DNA of 64,000 bases from Nocardia sp. NBC_00403 (GCF_036046055.1 NZ_CP107939.1:8184001-8248000); one strand, 5' to 3'; counted from the stretch's first letter, positions 38,050-47,012 are shown. Notes: a model not told the origin generated them from the letters alone. A program made the numbers and translations.

Positions 38050-38316
38050 TCAGCTCCACCACTGTGACCACAGCAATAATCCGGCAGCCAGAAAAACAAC
38101 CATCGATCCGGAAAAAGCGGCAAAACCCCGATGCCTGTCCGAAAAAATCTGTGCCGCAATGGCAGTCACGGACGCGGTCAGATGCCAGGTCACCGATACA
38201 CCGCCCGGACCGGGAAACTCCCGCCTGGCAGCAATGATCGCAGTGCCGATGACAACGAGCGTGAGCACAAACGTCCCGGCGGCCACCACACCGCTCAGCC
38301 CGCGCACCAGTCTCAC
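38050..38316 (-). CDS. Small three-TM membrane protein
   Basis: An 88-aa hydrophobic protein with segments AAGTFVLTLVVIGTAIIAA, VTWHLTASVTAIAAQIF and FSGSMVVFLAAGLLLWSQ. The GTG start overlaps the PHP gene stop (GTGA), so translation is coupled. No family recognised. Middle gene of the operon 39167-36235. Confidence 0.7.
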   Translation of the reverse strand: MRLVRGLSGVVAAGTFVLTLVVIGTAIIAARREFPGPGGVSVTWHLTASVTAIAAQIFSDRHRGFAAFSGSMVVFLAAGLLLWSQWWS

Positions 38317-39167
38317 GAGGCGATCACCGGCACTCCCGTGGCTTTGCCCGCAAGTTCCTCGAATTGTGCTGGGTCGGTGGTGAATTCACCGAGCCGGATG
38401 GTTTTGTTCGCGCCGTGGTAGTCCGACGAGCCGGTGGTGAGCAGACCGAGTTCGGCGGCCAGCCCACCGAGCAGCGCACGGTCGGCCGCGGAATGGTCGG
38501 GATGGTCGATCTCGAGCCCGCCGAGACCGAGCGTGGCGAGTTCTCGAATATCGTCCAGCGCCAATAGCCGTCCGCGCTTGCGCGCCCTTGTATGCGCGAG
38601 CACGCTCACGCCACCGGCGGTGGCAATCATTTCGACCGCGCGACGCAACGGCGTGTCGGCCTTTTCCGCGTAATACGGCCCGTGTGGCGCCAGCAATTCG
38701 ATGAAGGCCGCGTCGACGCTCGGCACCACACCCGCCTCGACCAGCGCCCGTGCCAGATGCGGCCGTCCGGCCGACGGTCCGGCCGAGGCCAGCACCGCGT
38801 CGGGATCGATGGGTAGGCCGTCGGCCCGCATGCGCTCGGCCATCGCGCGCAGCCGATCGACACGTTCGGCACGCAGCCGCTCCCGCTCGTCGGCGAAACA
38901 CCGATCGGCCGGGTCGAAGAGGTACGCGAGCAGATGCACAGGAACGGGCCAGCCGTCCTCACCCAGACCGATGCACGACATCTCCATGCCGCGCACCAGC
39001 GTCATGCCCTTCGGCAGCGCGTCCACCGCTTCGGACCACCCCGCGGTGGTGTCGTGGTCGGTGATCGCGACGACGTCCAGGCCTGCGGCAGCGGCGTTCC
39101 GAACAAGTTCGGCAGGGCTGTCGGTACCGTCGGACGCGGTCGAGTGGGTATGCAGGTCGATGCGCAC
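38313..39167 (-). CDS. PHP domain phosphoesterase (TrpH/RNase AM-like)
   Basis: A 284-aa protein starting at GTG 39167. The PHP metal site is visible: MRIDLHTHSTASDG, ITDHDTTAGW, EMSC, VLAHTRARKRGR, and the late GSSDYHGANK. Homologues are 3',5'-nucleotide bisphosphate or oligoribonucleotide phosphatases. First gene of a three-gene operon with overlaps. An upstream extension to 39803 is open antisense to corA and not real. Confidence 0.87.
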   Translation of the reverse strand: MRIDLHTHSTASDGTDSPAELVRNAAAAGLDVVAITDHDTTAGWSEAVDALPKGMTLVRGMEMSCIGLGEDGWPVPVHLLAYLFDPADRCFADERERLRAERVDRLRAMAERMRADGLPIDPDAVLASAGPSAGRPHLARALVEAGVVPSVDAAFIELLAPHGPYYAEKADTPLRRAVEMIATAGGVSVLAHTRARKRGRLLALDDIRELATLGLGGLEIDHPDHSAADRALLGGLAAELGLLTTGSSDYHGANKTIRLGEFTTDPAQFEELAGKATGVPVIAS

Positions 39168-39212
39168 GCCTTCCAGTCTTACAGTGCGCTCGTCGCGGCC
39201 CCGCACGCGACG

Positions 39213-39218
39213 TAGCAT
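39213..39218 (+). promoter_or_regulatory. -10 element TAGCAT of corA
   Basis: TAGCAT precedes the GTG start by 6 nt. Confidence 0.5.
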
Positions 39219-39224
39219 CGACCG

Positions 39225-40301
39225 GTGCCATCCATTCCGCCGCTGCCGTCCTTCCGCGGCCAGGGTCGAGCGCGTACACCGCTGCCCCGTATTCCCGTTC
39301 CCACCGCACGTGCGGTGGTCGACTGCGCGATCTACCTCGACGGCAAGCGGCTGCCCGGCCGGTTCAGCCATGCCGATGCGATGGCCGAGGTCCGCAATCG
39401 CGGCAATGGGTTCGTGTGGGTCGGGCTGCACGAACCGGACGAGTATCAGATGGCTGATATCGCCAAGACCTTCGACTTGCACCCGTTGGCCGTCGAAGAC
39501 GCGGTCAAAGCACATCAACGACCGAAATTGGAACGCTACGACGACACCCTGTTCCTCGTGCTGCGCACCGTCAGCTATGTCGAGCACGAACTGCACAGCA
39601 TCAGTGAGATCGTCGAGACCGGCGACATCATGGTCTTCACCGGACCCAATTTCGCGGTGACCGTCCGACACGGCGAGCACACCGGACTCGCCGGCGTCCG
39701 AAAGGAACTGGAGGGCCATCCCGAACAGCTCATGTTCGGCCCCGGCGCGGTGCTGCACGCGGTCGCGGACCATGTTGTGGATTCCTACATCGAGGTGGCC
39801 CATGCCGTCGAGAACGATATCGACGAGATGGAGGAGGAGGTCTTCACACCGCGCACCCAGGTCACGATCGAATCGATCTACCAGCTCAAGCGCGAGGTGG
39901 TAGAGCTGCGGCGCGCGGTCAATCCGCTACAGATCCCGCTCCAACTGCTCGGCCACAAGCCGGATCTACCGCTCCCCAAGGAAATTCGGCGCTACCTGCG
40001 CGACGTCGCCGACCATCACACCACCGTCGCCGAACGCATCACCGACTTCGACGAGTCGTTGAGCGAACTGATCAGCGCCGCGCTGGCCAAGATAGGCGTG
40101 CAGCAGAACACCGATATGCGCAAGATATCGTCCTGGGTCGCCATCGCCGCGGTGCCGACGATGATCGCCGGAATCTACGGAATGAACTTCGACACCATGC
40201 CAGAGCTGCGGCAGGTCTGGGGGTACCCCGTCGTTCTCGTCGTCATCGCCACCATCTGCACCGGCCTGTTCGTCACTTTCCGCCGCAACAACTGGCTCTG
40301 A
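39225..40301 (+). CDS. corA: Magnesium/cobalt transport protein CorA
   Basis: A 358-aa CorA channel. Long cytoplasmic N-terminal alpha/beta domain and stalk helix (ESIYQLKREVVELRRAVNPLQ), then two C-terminal membrane helices flanking the pore motif YGMNFDTMPEL. It mediates Mg2+ (and Co2+) influx. The GTG start has TAGCAT 6 nt upstream and no RBS, so a leaderless mRNA. Convergent with the SUFU-domain gene. Confidence 0.95.
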   Translation: MPSIPPLPSFRGQGRARTPLPRIPVPTARAVVDCAIYLDGKRLPGRFSHADAMAEVRNRGNGFVWVGLHEPDEYQMADIAKTFDLHPLAVEDAVKAHQRPKLERYDDTLFLVLRTVSYVEHELHSISEIVETGDIMVFTGPNFAVTVRHGEHTGLAGVRKELEGHPEQLMFGPGAVLHAVADHVVDSYIEVAHAVENDIDEMEEEVFTPRTQVTIESIYQLKREVVELRRAVNPLQIPLQLLGHKPDLPLPKEIRRYLRDVADHHTTVAERITDFDESLSELISAALAKIGVQQNTDMRKISSWVAIAAVPTMIAGIYGMNFDTMPELRQVWGYPVVLVVIATICTGLFVTFRRNNWL

Positions 40302-40340
40302 CCCGCCCCGCGTTTATCCGCACCAGCGCCCGCCGTCCAC

Positions 40341-40922
40341 CTACAGCGATGCGGCACCGCGCGCGGGATCGTGCACATCGATCCCCGCTTCGGTCCACGC
40401 ATCGCGCAACGCCTGTGCACCACGCACCCGCACCCACGCCGCCTCGGTCGCGGTCACCGGAACGACCGTCAGATACCTGACCGGCTCGGCGGGCTCGGGC
40501 AACACCACCGCGGGAATGTCGCTCTCGCCCAACAGAACCGCGGTGAACGGCGCATCCCGCCACATCGGCTCACCCAGGTCGAGCAGCGCATCCGCCTGCA
40601 GCACAACACCTTCCACAACGGGCGTCGCGGCGAGCACACCGAGCGTCTTGGCCAGGCCCGCACTCGTCCCCGACCCGGCGCGCAAGGCGAGCACCAGCTC
40701 GGCCCGCGGCCCGCGCACCGGATCCGCGAGCAGGTCGGTCGGATCACCCATCGGATGGCGCGATCCGCCCAACGTCACGTAATGCACCAGATCATCGCCG
40801 GGAATCCGCAGTATTTCGATGGGCTCCAAGCCGAGGAACGTCACCGACGCGGAATCCACACCCGCGGTGTCCACACCGAAATGGTCCAGCACCTCGGTGC
40901 GGACCTTATCCACTACCTCCAT
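40341..40922 (-). CDS. Suppressor of fused (SUFU) domain protein
   Basis: A 193-aa cytoplasmic protein from ATG 40922. The fold pattern (VVDKVRTEVLDHFG, EILRIPGDDLVHYVTLGGSRHPM, ELVLALRAG, LDLGEPMWRDAPFTAVLLG, YLTVVPVTATEAAWVRVRG) matches bacterial SUFU-superfamily proteins, many of which are immunity proteins of polymorphic toxins. No toxin gene is nearby, so a stress or housekeeping role is as likely. It starts 4 bp after the stop of the preceding stress-type gene. Confidence 0.7.
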   Translation of the reverse strand: MEVVDKVRTEVLDHFGVDTAGVDSASVTFLGLEPIEILRIPGDDLVHYVTLGGSRHPMGDPTDLLADPVRGPRAELVLALRAGSGTSAGLAKTLGVLAATPVVEGVVLQADALLDLGEPMWRDAPFTAVLLGESDIPAVVLPEPAEPVRYLTVVPVTATEAAWVRVRGAQALRDAWTEAGIDVHDPARGAASL

Positions 40923-40926
40923 GCGA

Positions 40927-41418
40927 TCAGATCGCCAGCCGCGCCAGCATGTCGCGCGCCTGCTCGGCCGACTTGGGGTCGCACAGCACGTCGTAGCGGC
41001 CGGCCACCAACTGCATGGTGGAGGCGAAATCGCGCTGGCCCCTGGTCGCCGCGTACGGGATCGAGGTCGAGATGACACCGAAGATGATGCCGCCGACCAG
41101 ACCGACGATCAGCGGGCCGAGCGCGCCGCTGGTGGTGAACAGGCTCAGCAGCAGACCGAGGAACAGCCCGAGCCACGCGCCGGACACGACGCCGCCCCCG
41201 ATGACCTTGCCCCAGGTCAGTCGATATAGGACCCGCTCGACCTGCATGAGATCGACGCCGACGATGGTCACGTCCTGTACCGGGAACTGCCCGTCGGCCA
41301 GAAAATCGACCGCCTTCTGCGCCTCGGCATAGGTCGGATACGAGCCCACCGGCCAGCCGGTCGGCGGCGTCGGCAGACCCTGCCGGGCGCGATTCGCGTT
41401 CCCCATGGGATTCGTCAT
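40927..41418 (-). CDS. General-stress-type membrane protein (GSP17M-like domain)
   Basis: A 163-aa protein. Residues 25-60 (VGSYPTYAEAQKAVDFLADGQFPVQDVTIVGVDLM) form the small alpha/beta motif of general stress protein 17M, followed by a Gly-rich double-TM hairpin (GGVVSGAWLGLFLGLLLSLF and LIVGLVGGIIFGVIS) and a C-terminal AGRYDVLCDPKSAEQARDML. Such proteins occur next to Mg2+ transporters in mycobacteria. Probably an operon with the SUFU gene. Confidence 0.75.
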   Translation of the reverse strand: MTNPMGNANRARQGLPTPPTGWPVGSYPTYAEAQKAVDFLADGQFPVQDVTIVGVDLMQVERVLYRLTWGKVIGGGVVSGAWLGLFLGLLLSLFTTSGALGPLIVGLVGGIIFGVISTSIPYAATRGQRDFASTMQLVAGRYDVLCDPKSAEQARDMLARLAI

Positions 41419-41475
41419 ACCTCTATTGTGCTATTCCGACTGATCGTTCGGTGGTGTGAAACGCCCCGCTGCCCG

Positions 41476-42405
41476 TCATTGAGACGAACGCTGCATTCCC
41501 GCGGCCCGGCCCTTGTCGGCGATCACCTGCGCCATTTTCGCGCTCGCCTCATCGATCATCTCGTCACCGAGCATGACCGCCCCACGCGCTCCGCCCGCCG
41601 CGGAGGTATGGAAGGCGTAGGCGTCCAAAATCTGCTCGGCGCGGTCGTAATCGGTCTGACGCGGGCTGAAAATCTCGTTGGCGGCGTCGATTTGACCGGG
41701 ATGCAGCACCCATTTGCCGTCGAAGCCGAGCGCCGCGGTGCGTGCCGCTGCCCTTCGGAACCCATCGACGTCGCGGATCTGCAGGTACGGGCCATCGATC
41801 GCCTGCAGACCGTGCGCGCGGGCCGCGAGCAGGATGGTCATCAGGATGTGGTGGTAGGCGTCACCGGTGTCGTAACCCTCCGGCTGTTCGCCGACCACCA
41901 GGGTGCGCATGTTGATGCTCGCCATGAAATCGGCGGGGCCGAAGACCAGCGTCTGCACTCGCTCGCTCGCGGTGGCGATCTCGTCGATATTGCGCAGCCC
42001 CAACGCATTTTCGATCTGCGGTTCGATGCCGATGCGGCCGACCTCGAGTCCGCTGGCCTTCTCCAGCTGGGTGAGCAGCAGATCGAGGGCCCTGACCTGA
42101 CCGGCGTCGGTGACCTTCGGCAGCAGGATCGCATCCAGCGCCGCGCCTGCCCCCTCGACGACGGTAATGACGTCGGCGTAGGTCCATTCGGTGGTCCAGT
42201 CGTTGACTCGCACCACCCGCAGCTGCGCACCCCAGCCCGGTTCGTTCAGCGCCGCCACGATATTCGCGCGGGCGGCGGCCTTGGCCACCGGCGCGACCGC
42301 GTCCTCGAGATCGAGAAACACCTCGTCCACGGGCAGACCCTTGGCCTTCTCGATCATTTTCGGGTTACTGCCCGGACAGGCGAGCACCGAACGGCGCGGC
42401 TTCAT
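41476..42405 (-). CDS. HpcH/HpaI aldolase/citrate lyase beta (CitE-like) CoA ester lyase
   Basis: A 309-aa protein from ATG 42405 (GGGAG 5 nt upstream). CitE/malyl-CoA lyase signatures: RSVLACPGSNPKMIEKA, the metal site DEVFLDLEDAV, RVNDWTT, and IGIEPQIENALGL, FGPADFMASI, GKWVLHPGQI. No citrate lyase alpha or gamma genes are nearby, so it likely cleaves malyl-CoA-type esters, not citrate. Divergent from the MgtE-domain gene. Confidence 0.88.
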   Translation of the reverse strand: MKPRRSVLACPGSNPKMIEKAKGLPVDEVFLDLEDAVAPVAKAAARANIVAALNEPGWGAQLRVVRVNDWTTEWTYADVITVVEGAGAALDAILLPKVTDAGQVRALDLLLTQLEKASGLEVGRIGIEPQIENALGLRNIDEIATASERVQTLVFGPADFMASINMRTLVVGEQPEGYDTGDAYHHILMTILLAARAHGLQAIDGPYLQIRDVDGFRRAAARTAALGFDGKWVLHPGQIDAANEIFSPRQTDYDRAEQILDAYAFHTSAAGGARGAVMLGDEMIDEASAKMAQVIADKGRAAGMQRSSQ

Positions 42406-42455
42406 GATCACTCCCGTCGATCGTGGCGTGGCGGGTACACCCGCCCGCGAACATC

Positions 42456-42461
42456 TAGCCT
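42456..42461 (+). promoter_or_regulatory. -10 element TAGCCT of MgtE-domain gene
   Basis: TAGCCT lies 7 nt before the ATG at 42469. Confidence 0.5.
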
Positions 42462-42468
42462 GGCAGCC

Positions 42469-43755
42469 ATGGCAGCAACCAGGGTGTACGTCGCCAGGCT
42501 GGCCGGCCTGGTGGTGCTCGGCCCGGACGGCGAGTCTATCGGCCGCATCCGCGACGTCGTCGTGGCCATCCGGTACGACGGCCAACAGCCGCGCATCCAT
42601 GGCCTCGTCGTCGAATTGCCGACCCGGCGGCGGATTTTCGTGCCGATGCTGCGGGTCACCGCGATCGAGCCCGGTGTGGTGACGCTCAATACCGGCACGG
42701 TCAGCCTGCGCCGATTCGCGCAGCGACCCGGCGAACTGCTCGCGATCGCCCAGATCGTGGATTCCACGGTGCGCGTGCACGATCCTGGTCTGCCCGACCT
42801 CGCCGAGGTCGACGTCTTCGTCGCCGATCTCGGGATCGAGCAGACCAGGACACGGGACTGGGTGGTGACCAGGGTTGCGGTGCGCGGGCACCGGCGTATC
42901 GGCCGCCGCCGCACCGTGCACGTGGTGGATTGGACGCAGGTCAGCGGCCTGACCCCCTACGAGGTCGGCAGGCCGGGCCAGGACGTCACCCAATTGCTTG
43001 CCCAGTTCGAGGGCATGCGACCCGCCGACGTCGCACACTTGCTTCGGGAACTTCCGGAGAAGCGGCGCATCGAGGTCGCCGAGGCACTCGACGACGAACG
43101 GCTCGCCGACGTCGTGCAGGAAATGCCCGACGACGACCAGGTCGAACTGCTCGGACACCTGGAGGTGCGCAGGGCCGCCGACGTGCTGGAGGCCATGGAC
43201 CCCGACGACGCCGCCGACCTGCTCGGCGAGCTGTCCACCGGGGAGCGCGAATCGCTGCTCGCGCTGATGGATCCGGAGGAGTCCGAGCCGGTGCGTAGGT
43301 TGCTGGAGCACTCCCCCGACACCGCTGGCGGTCTGATGACACCGAAGCCGATCATCCTGACACCGGCGACTACGGTCGCCGAAGCGCTTGCCCGGGTCCG
43401 CAATCCGGACCTGACGCCCGCACTCGCCTCGATGGTGTTCGTGGTCCGCCCGCCGACAGCCACCCCGACGGGCCGCTACCTGGGTTGTGTGCACATTCAG
43501 CAACTGCTGCGCGAACCGCCCGCGCATCTGGTCGGCGGCATCCTGGACACCGACCTCGCCCCGCTGCGGCCCGATGTCCCGCTCGGTGCGGTGACGCGCT
43601 ATTTCGCCACCTACAACCTGGTCTGTGGGCCGGTGGTGGACGCCCAGAATCATCTGCTCGGCGCGGTGAGCGTCGACGATGTCCTCGATCACCTGCTGCC
43701 GGAAGACTGGCGCGACCAGGAAGAATCGCACGTGGGAGTACCCGGACATGAGTGA
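42469..43755 (+). CDS. MgtE intracellular-domain/CBS protein without membrane part
   Basis: A 428-aa protein. Residues 1-140 are two PRC-barrel-like repeats (GPDGESIGRIRDVVV), about 165-290 the MgtE N domain (GMRPADVAHLLRELPEKRRIEVAEALDDERLADVVQEMPDDDQVELL), then two CBS motifs to the end. The membrane domain of MgtE is absent, so it is a magnesium-sensing or regulatory subunit and not a transporter. The next gene, DUF1003, overlaps by 8 bp. Matches the position of Rv1232c in M. tuberculosis. Confidence 0.85.
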   Translation: MAATRVYVARLAGLVVLGPDGESIGRIRDVVVAIRYDGQQPRIHGLVVELPTRRRIFVPMLRVTAIEPGVVTLNTGTVSLRRFAQRPGELLAIAQIVDSTVRVHDPGLPDLAEVDVFVADLGIEQTRTRDWVVTRVAVRGHRRIGRRRTVHVVDWTQVSGLTPYEVGRPGQDVTQLLAQFEGMRPADVAHLLRELPEKRRIEVAEALDDERLADVVQEMPDDDQVELLGHLEVRRAADVLEAMDPDDAADLLGELSTGERESLLALMDPEESEPVRRLLEHSPDTAGGLMTPKPIILTPATTVAEALARVRNPDLTPALASMVFVVRPPTATPTGRYLGCVHIQQLLREPPAHLVGGILDTDLAPLRPDVPLGAVTRYFATYNLVCGPVVDAQNHLLGAVSVDDVLDHLLPEDWRDQEESHVGVPGHE

Positions 43756-44365
43756 CAAATCCACGAGCGGCCGGGCCGGGCCGAGTTCGGCGCGCCAACG
43801 CCTCGAAACGCCGGTCGAATCCAGGTTCCGCATCGATTGGGACGCCGAGGCATTGGCGCGCAGTAGCGAGCGGGTCGCCCGATTCCTCGGCACCGGGCGA
43901 TACCTGGCGATCCAGACCATCCTCGTGATCGTCTGGATTGCGTTGAACGTGTTCGTGATCGCGCTGCGCTGGGACCCGTATCCGTTCATCCTGCTCAATC
44001 TGGCGTTCTCCACCCAGGCCGCCTACGCGGCGCCGCTGATCCTGCTTGCCCAGAACCGGCAGGACAACCGCGACCGAGTGTCGTTGGAGGAGGACCGAAC
44101 TCGCGCCGCACAGACCAAAGCCGACACCGAATTCCTCGCCCGCGAACTCGCGGCATTGCGCATCGCGGTCGGTGAAGTGGCCACCCGCGACTATCTGCGT
44201 CGGGAGTTGGACGAAATGCGTGAAGTGCTCGATCGCATCGAAGCCGCTGCGGGGTCTTCGGATCGAGTCACGCAGGCTGAAAAACCCGCAAAGGCGAATC
44301 GCAAGAAAAGCTCCGGGCGAAAGCCGACGCAGGGCCCGGAATGGCCGCCACTAACTCATGATTGA
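43748..44365 (+). CDS. DUF1003 membrane protein
   Basis: A 205-aa protein from ATG 43748. Two hydrophobic helices (IQTILVIVWIALNVFVIAL and FILLNLAFSTQAAYAAPLILLA) with the DUF1003 hallmark LNLAFSTQAAYAAP, followed by a long charged coiled-coil (RQDNRDRVSLEEDRTRAA...) and a basic tail. Function unknown. It overlaps the MgtE-domain gene and probably acts with it. Confidence 0.85.
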   Translation: MSDKSTSGRAGPSSARQRLETPVESRFRIDWDAEALARSSERVARFLGTGRYLAIQTILVIVWIALNVFVIALRWDPYPFILLNLAFSTQAAYAAPLILLAQNRQDNRDRVSLEEDRTRAAQTKADTEFLARELAALRIAVGEVATRDYLRRELDEMREVLDRIEAAAGSSDRVTQAEKPAKANRKKSSGRKPTQGPEWPPLTHD

Positions 44366-44517
44366 CCGGAAATGCTCAACAACTCACCTGACTGGTGGGT
44401 AACCTGGAGCACGTTGTCCCGAGCGGACGGGCAGGGGATGCGCGAGTCGGGCCTTCGCCTGGGCCGCGCCCCACCGGACAAGCATGCTCTCACGACGTAG
44501 AGGATTGGTGTGGCCGA
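44366..44517 (+). other. Leader region of first transglycosylase
   Basis: GGTGGG (44394-44399) can pair with CCCACC (44470-44475) around a GC-rich core, so a folded 5' leader is possible. It does not match the c-di-AMP (ydaO) riboswitch sequence known from resuscitation-factor genes. Confidence 0.25.
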
Positions 44518-46017
44518 ATGCGAATATCTGCTCCGATAACCGTGTCGGCCCTCGTGGTCGCGGGTCTTGTCTCTGCTGGATCGGCAACACACACCACCCA
44601 ATCGACCACGCCGCCCAAGGCGCCGGAGGCTTTGCTCGCGGCGTCCAGAGGTCCCGTGGTGGGCAGCGGCGCGGCGGGCATAGCCGCCGATGCGCCATTG
44701 TCCAGGACAGTCGGCCTGCTTCCGGTCACTCCGGATGCACCACGCAAACTTCGAGCAATGACTCCGTCCGCCGATGGATTGCCGATGTTCGCGGGCTCCG
44801 TTCCGCTGCACGATATCGCGCTGCCCAGGACGGGCGGCGCTCTCGGAATTCCGGAAATGGTGCTCGCGGCCTACCGCAATGCCGAACTGGCCCTGGAATC
44901 CTCGATGCCCGGGTGCGGTCTGTCCTGGAGCCTGCTCGCAGGCATCGGCCGGATCGAATCGGCGCACGCGAGCAGTGGGCGCACCGACGCCGCGGGCACT
45001 ACTGTCACCCCCATTTTCGGGCCCGCGCTCGACGGGACTCTGCCCGGCAACGAGGTGATCAGGGCCGCCGACGGCAGCGCGGTGCGCGCCATCGGCCCGA
45101 TGCAGTTCCTACCCGGCACCTGGAGGCTGTACGCCGCCGACGGCAACGGTGACGGAGTCGCCGACCCACACAACGTTTTCGACGCCGCACTCGCCGCGGG
45201 CAAATATCTCTGCTCCGGCGGCTTGAACCTGCGCGATCCGGCGCAGGAACTGCGCTCGGTGCTGCGCTACAACAACTCGATGGCCTACGCGGCCAATGTG
45301 CTGAGCTGGTCGGCGGCCTACCGCACCGGTGGCACACCGAGCCAGGTGAGTATCTCCCCCGGTTTGATTCCGCCGGGCACCGCGCCGATCCAGGCGGGAC
45401 CGGACATGCTGGCCGCCAATTCGGTCGCGCCGTCCACGGCTGCCGAGCACCCGCCGACCGCGTCGACCACCGTCACCCCGGCGGCGCCGGCCCAGGTGAT
45501 GATCACCATCCCGGGGCTGCCGCCGATCCCGTGCGGCATCTTCTGCCCAGCACCGCCCAAGCCCGTGAATCCGTGCGACCCGCCGGTGGTCGCGGCGCCG
45601 ATCCCGATGTCGATCCAGTTCCCGATCCCGATCCCGATCCAGATTCCGATCCCCGGCCAACCGGCGCCTGCCCCGGTCACACCAGGACAGACCTACGGCA
45701 CGGCGGGCGAACCGAACGCTGCGGGCGAACCGGTCGACCCCGAGCACCCGAAGCCGCCACAGCTACCCGCCTCGTGCACACAGCCGGGCGCCGCTCCGAA
45801 CGAACAGGCGCCCGCGCAATCCGCTCCGAACGAGCAGGCGCCCGCGCAATCGCCTGGCGAAACACAGCAGGTCCAGCCGACCGAGGAGCCGGAGGTCACC
45901 AATACACCGGAGTCGGGCCCTGCCGAACCCGCCCCGGCCGTCGCCCCGACGACAACTCCACAGCCGGGCATCACGTTGCCGTTCGGCATCGTGATCCCGC
46001 TGCTGCCACAGGGCTGA
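44518..46017 (+). CDS. Secreted lytic transglycosylase, IP-rich C-terminus
   Basis: A 499-aa protein starting at ATG 44518. Residues 1-27 are a signal peptide (MRISAPITVSALVVAG...). The SLT-type domain has SLLAGIGRIESAHA with catalytic Glu, GPMQFLPGTWRLYAADGNGDGVADPHN and NNSMAYAANVL. The last 170 residues are Pro-rich: a run of Ile-Pro pairs (IPMSIQFPIPIPIQIPIPG) and two copies of APNEQAPAQS, which could span the cell wall. It should cleave peptidoglycan glycan strands. Paralogue of the next gene. Confidence 0.87.
   Translation: MRISAPITVSALVVAGLVSAGSATHTTQSTTPPKAPEALLAASRGPVVGSGAAGIAADAPLSRTVGLLPVTPDAPRKLRAMTPSADGLPMFAGSVPLHDIALPRTGGALGIPEMVLAAYRNAELALESSMPGCGLSWSLLAGIGRIESAHASSGRTDAAGTTVTPIFGPALDGTLPGNEVIRAADGSAVRAIGPMQFLPGTWRLYAADGNGDGVADPHNVFDAALAAGKYLCSGGLNLRDPAQELRSVLRYNNSMAYAANVLSWSAAYRTGGTPSQVSISPGLIPPGTAPIQAGPDMLAANSVAPSTAAEHPPTASTTVTPAAPAQVMITIPGLPPIPCGIFCPAPPKPVNPCDPPVVAAPIPMSIQFPIPIPIQIPIPGQPAPAPVTPGQTYGTAGEPNAAGEPVDPEHPKPPQLPASCTQPGAAPNEQAPAQSAPNEQAPAQSPGETQQVQPTEEPEVTNTPESGPAEPAPAVAPTTTPQPGITLPFGIVIPLLPQG
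45793..45852 (+). repeat. Tandem 30-bp repeat in transglycosylase gene
   Basis: Two copies (45793-45822 and 45823-45852) encode APNEQAPAQS twice; they differ at two third-position bases. Confidence 0.85.
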
Positions 46018-46132
46018 GACCAAACCCCGAAGCAGATCACGAAGTAGTAACAAAAAGATCTCGAATGCGGTACCCTCAACTTCGTCCATCACGAAGGGCT
46101 CGTCATCGAGTCAATTGGAGGGTCACCGCACA

Positions 46133-47005
46133 GTGGGGCGTCACCGAAAACCACCGGCTGCCAACGTAAGACGCAGCTCTGTTATCGCATTGACAGGATT
46201 GGTTCCCGCTGGGCTCGCGGCAGTGGCTGCCGCGTCCAATGTGGGCATTGCCAATGAGACCGTGGCGTCGGTCTTGGAACACCTGCCGGGGGACGAACAA
46301 GACGACCAGGTTCCCAGATCCGCGGCCGTCGCCGAACCACCAGCGACGGCCGACTTCGTCGCTCACACCATGGCCAGGCAGGCGCATGCTACGCCTCCCG
46401 TCGTGAAAACCGTTGCGCTGCCGGATGGTAGACAACCCGCCGCCATGACACCTGGTCCGCTGGGTATCCCCGGCGTCGCGATCGCCGCGTATCAATCCGC
46501 CGAACACACCCTCGCCGCCGAGAATCCCGCCTGCGGGATGCCCTGGTACCTGCTCGCCGGAATCGGCCGCGTCGAATCCACCCATGCCTTCGGCGGCAAG
46601 GCCGATGCGGACGGCAACCCGTTGACACCCGTCTACGGACCGGTGCTCGACGGCAGCCTGTCGGGCAACAATGTCATCCACGATTCCGACGGCGGCACCC
46701 TGGACGGTCTGGCCGGCTACGACCGCGCCATCGGGCCGATGCAGTTTCTGCCGGAGACGTGGAAGCATTACGCCGCCGACGGCAACGGTGACGGCATCGC
46801 CGACCCGCAGAACCTCTTCGACGCGGCGCTGACCACAGGAAAGTACCTCTGCGACGGCGGATTGAACATGCACGATCTCGCCCAGCAGTCCCGGGCGATC
46901 CTGCGCTACAACAACTCGATGGCCTACGTCGCCAACGTCATGGCGTGGGCGACTTCCTACAGCAGCGGCGTCGCACCACAGCCCGGACAGCTGCCGCGGA
47001 TCTGA
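46133..47005 (+). CDS. Secreted lytic transglycosylase (paralogue)
   Basis: A 290-aa protein from GTG 46133 with GGAGGG about 10 nt upstream. Signal peptide in residues 12-35 (SSVIALTGLVPAGLAAVAAAS). SLT domain with LLAGIGRVESTHA (catalytic Glu), GPMQFLPETWKHYAADGNGDGIADPQN and NNSMAYVANVM. It is closely related to the preceding gene over the catalytic domain but lacks the Pro-rich tail. Tandem duplication. Confidence 0.87.
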   Translation: MGRHRKPPAANVRRSSVIALTGLVPAGLAAVAAASNVGIANETVASVLEHLPGDEQDDQVPRSAAVAEPPATADFVAHTMARQAHATPPVVKTVALPDGRQPAAMTPGPLGIPGVAIAAYQSAEHTLAAENPACGMPWYLLAGIGRVESTHAFGGKADADGNPLTPVYGPVLDGSLSGNNVIHDSDGGTLDGLAGYDRAIGPMQFLPETWKHYAADGNGDGIADPQNLFDAALTTGKYLCDGGLNMHDLAQQSRAILRYNNSMAYVANVMAWATSYSSGVAPQPGQLPRI

Positions 47006-47012
47006 CGCAACG

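Noticed and set aside
36523..38067. 514-codon plus frame through the flavoprotein gene
   Set aside because: Antisense artefact; the minus-strand product has FAD-binding motifs.
42406..44013. Upstream extension of the CitE-like frame
   Set aside because: It runs antisense through the MgtE-domain and DUF1003 genes; the true start is ATG 42405 with an RBS.
44366..44517. c-di-AMP (ydaO) riboswitch upstream of the transglycosylase
   Set aside because: Such genes are often under this riboswitch, but the conserved core sequences known to me are not present.
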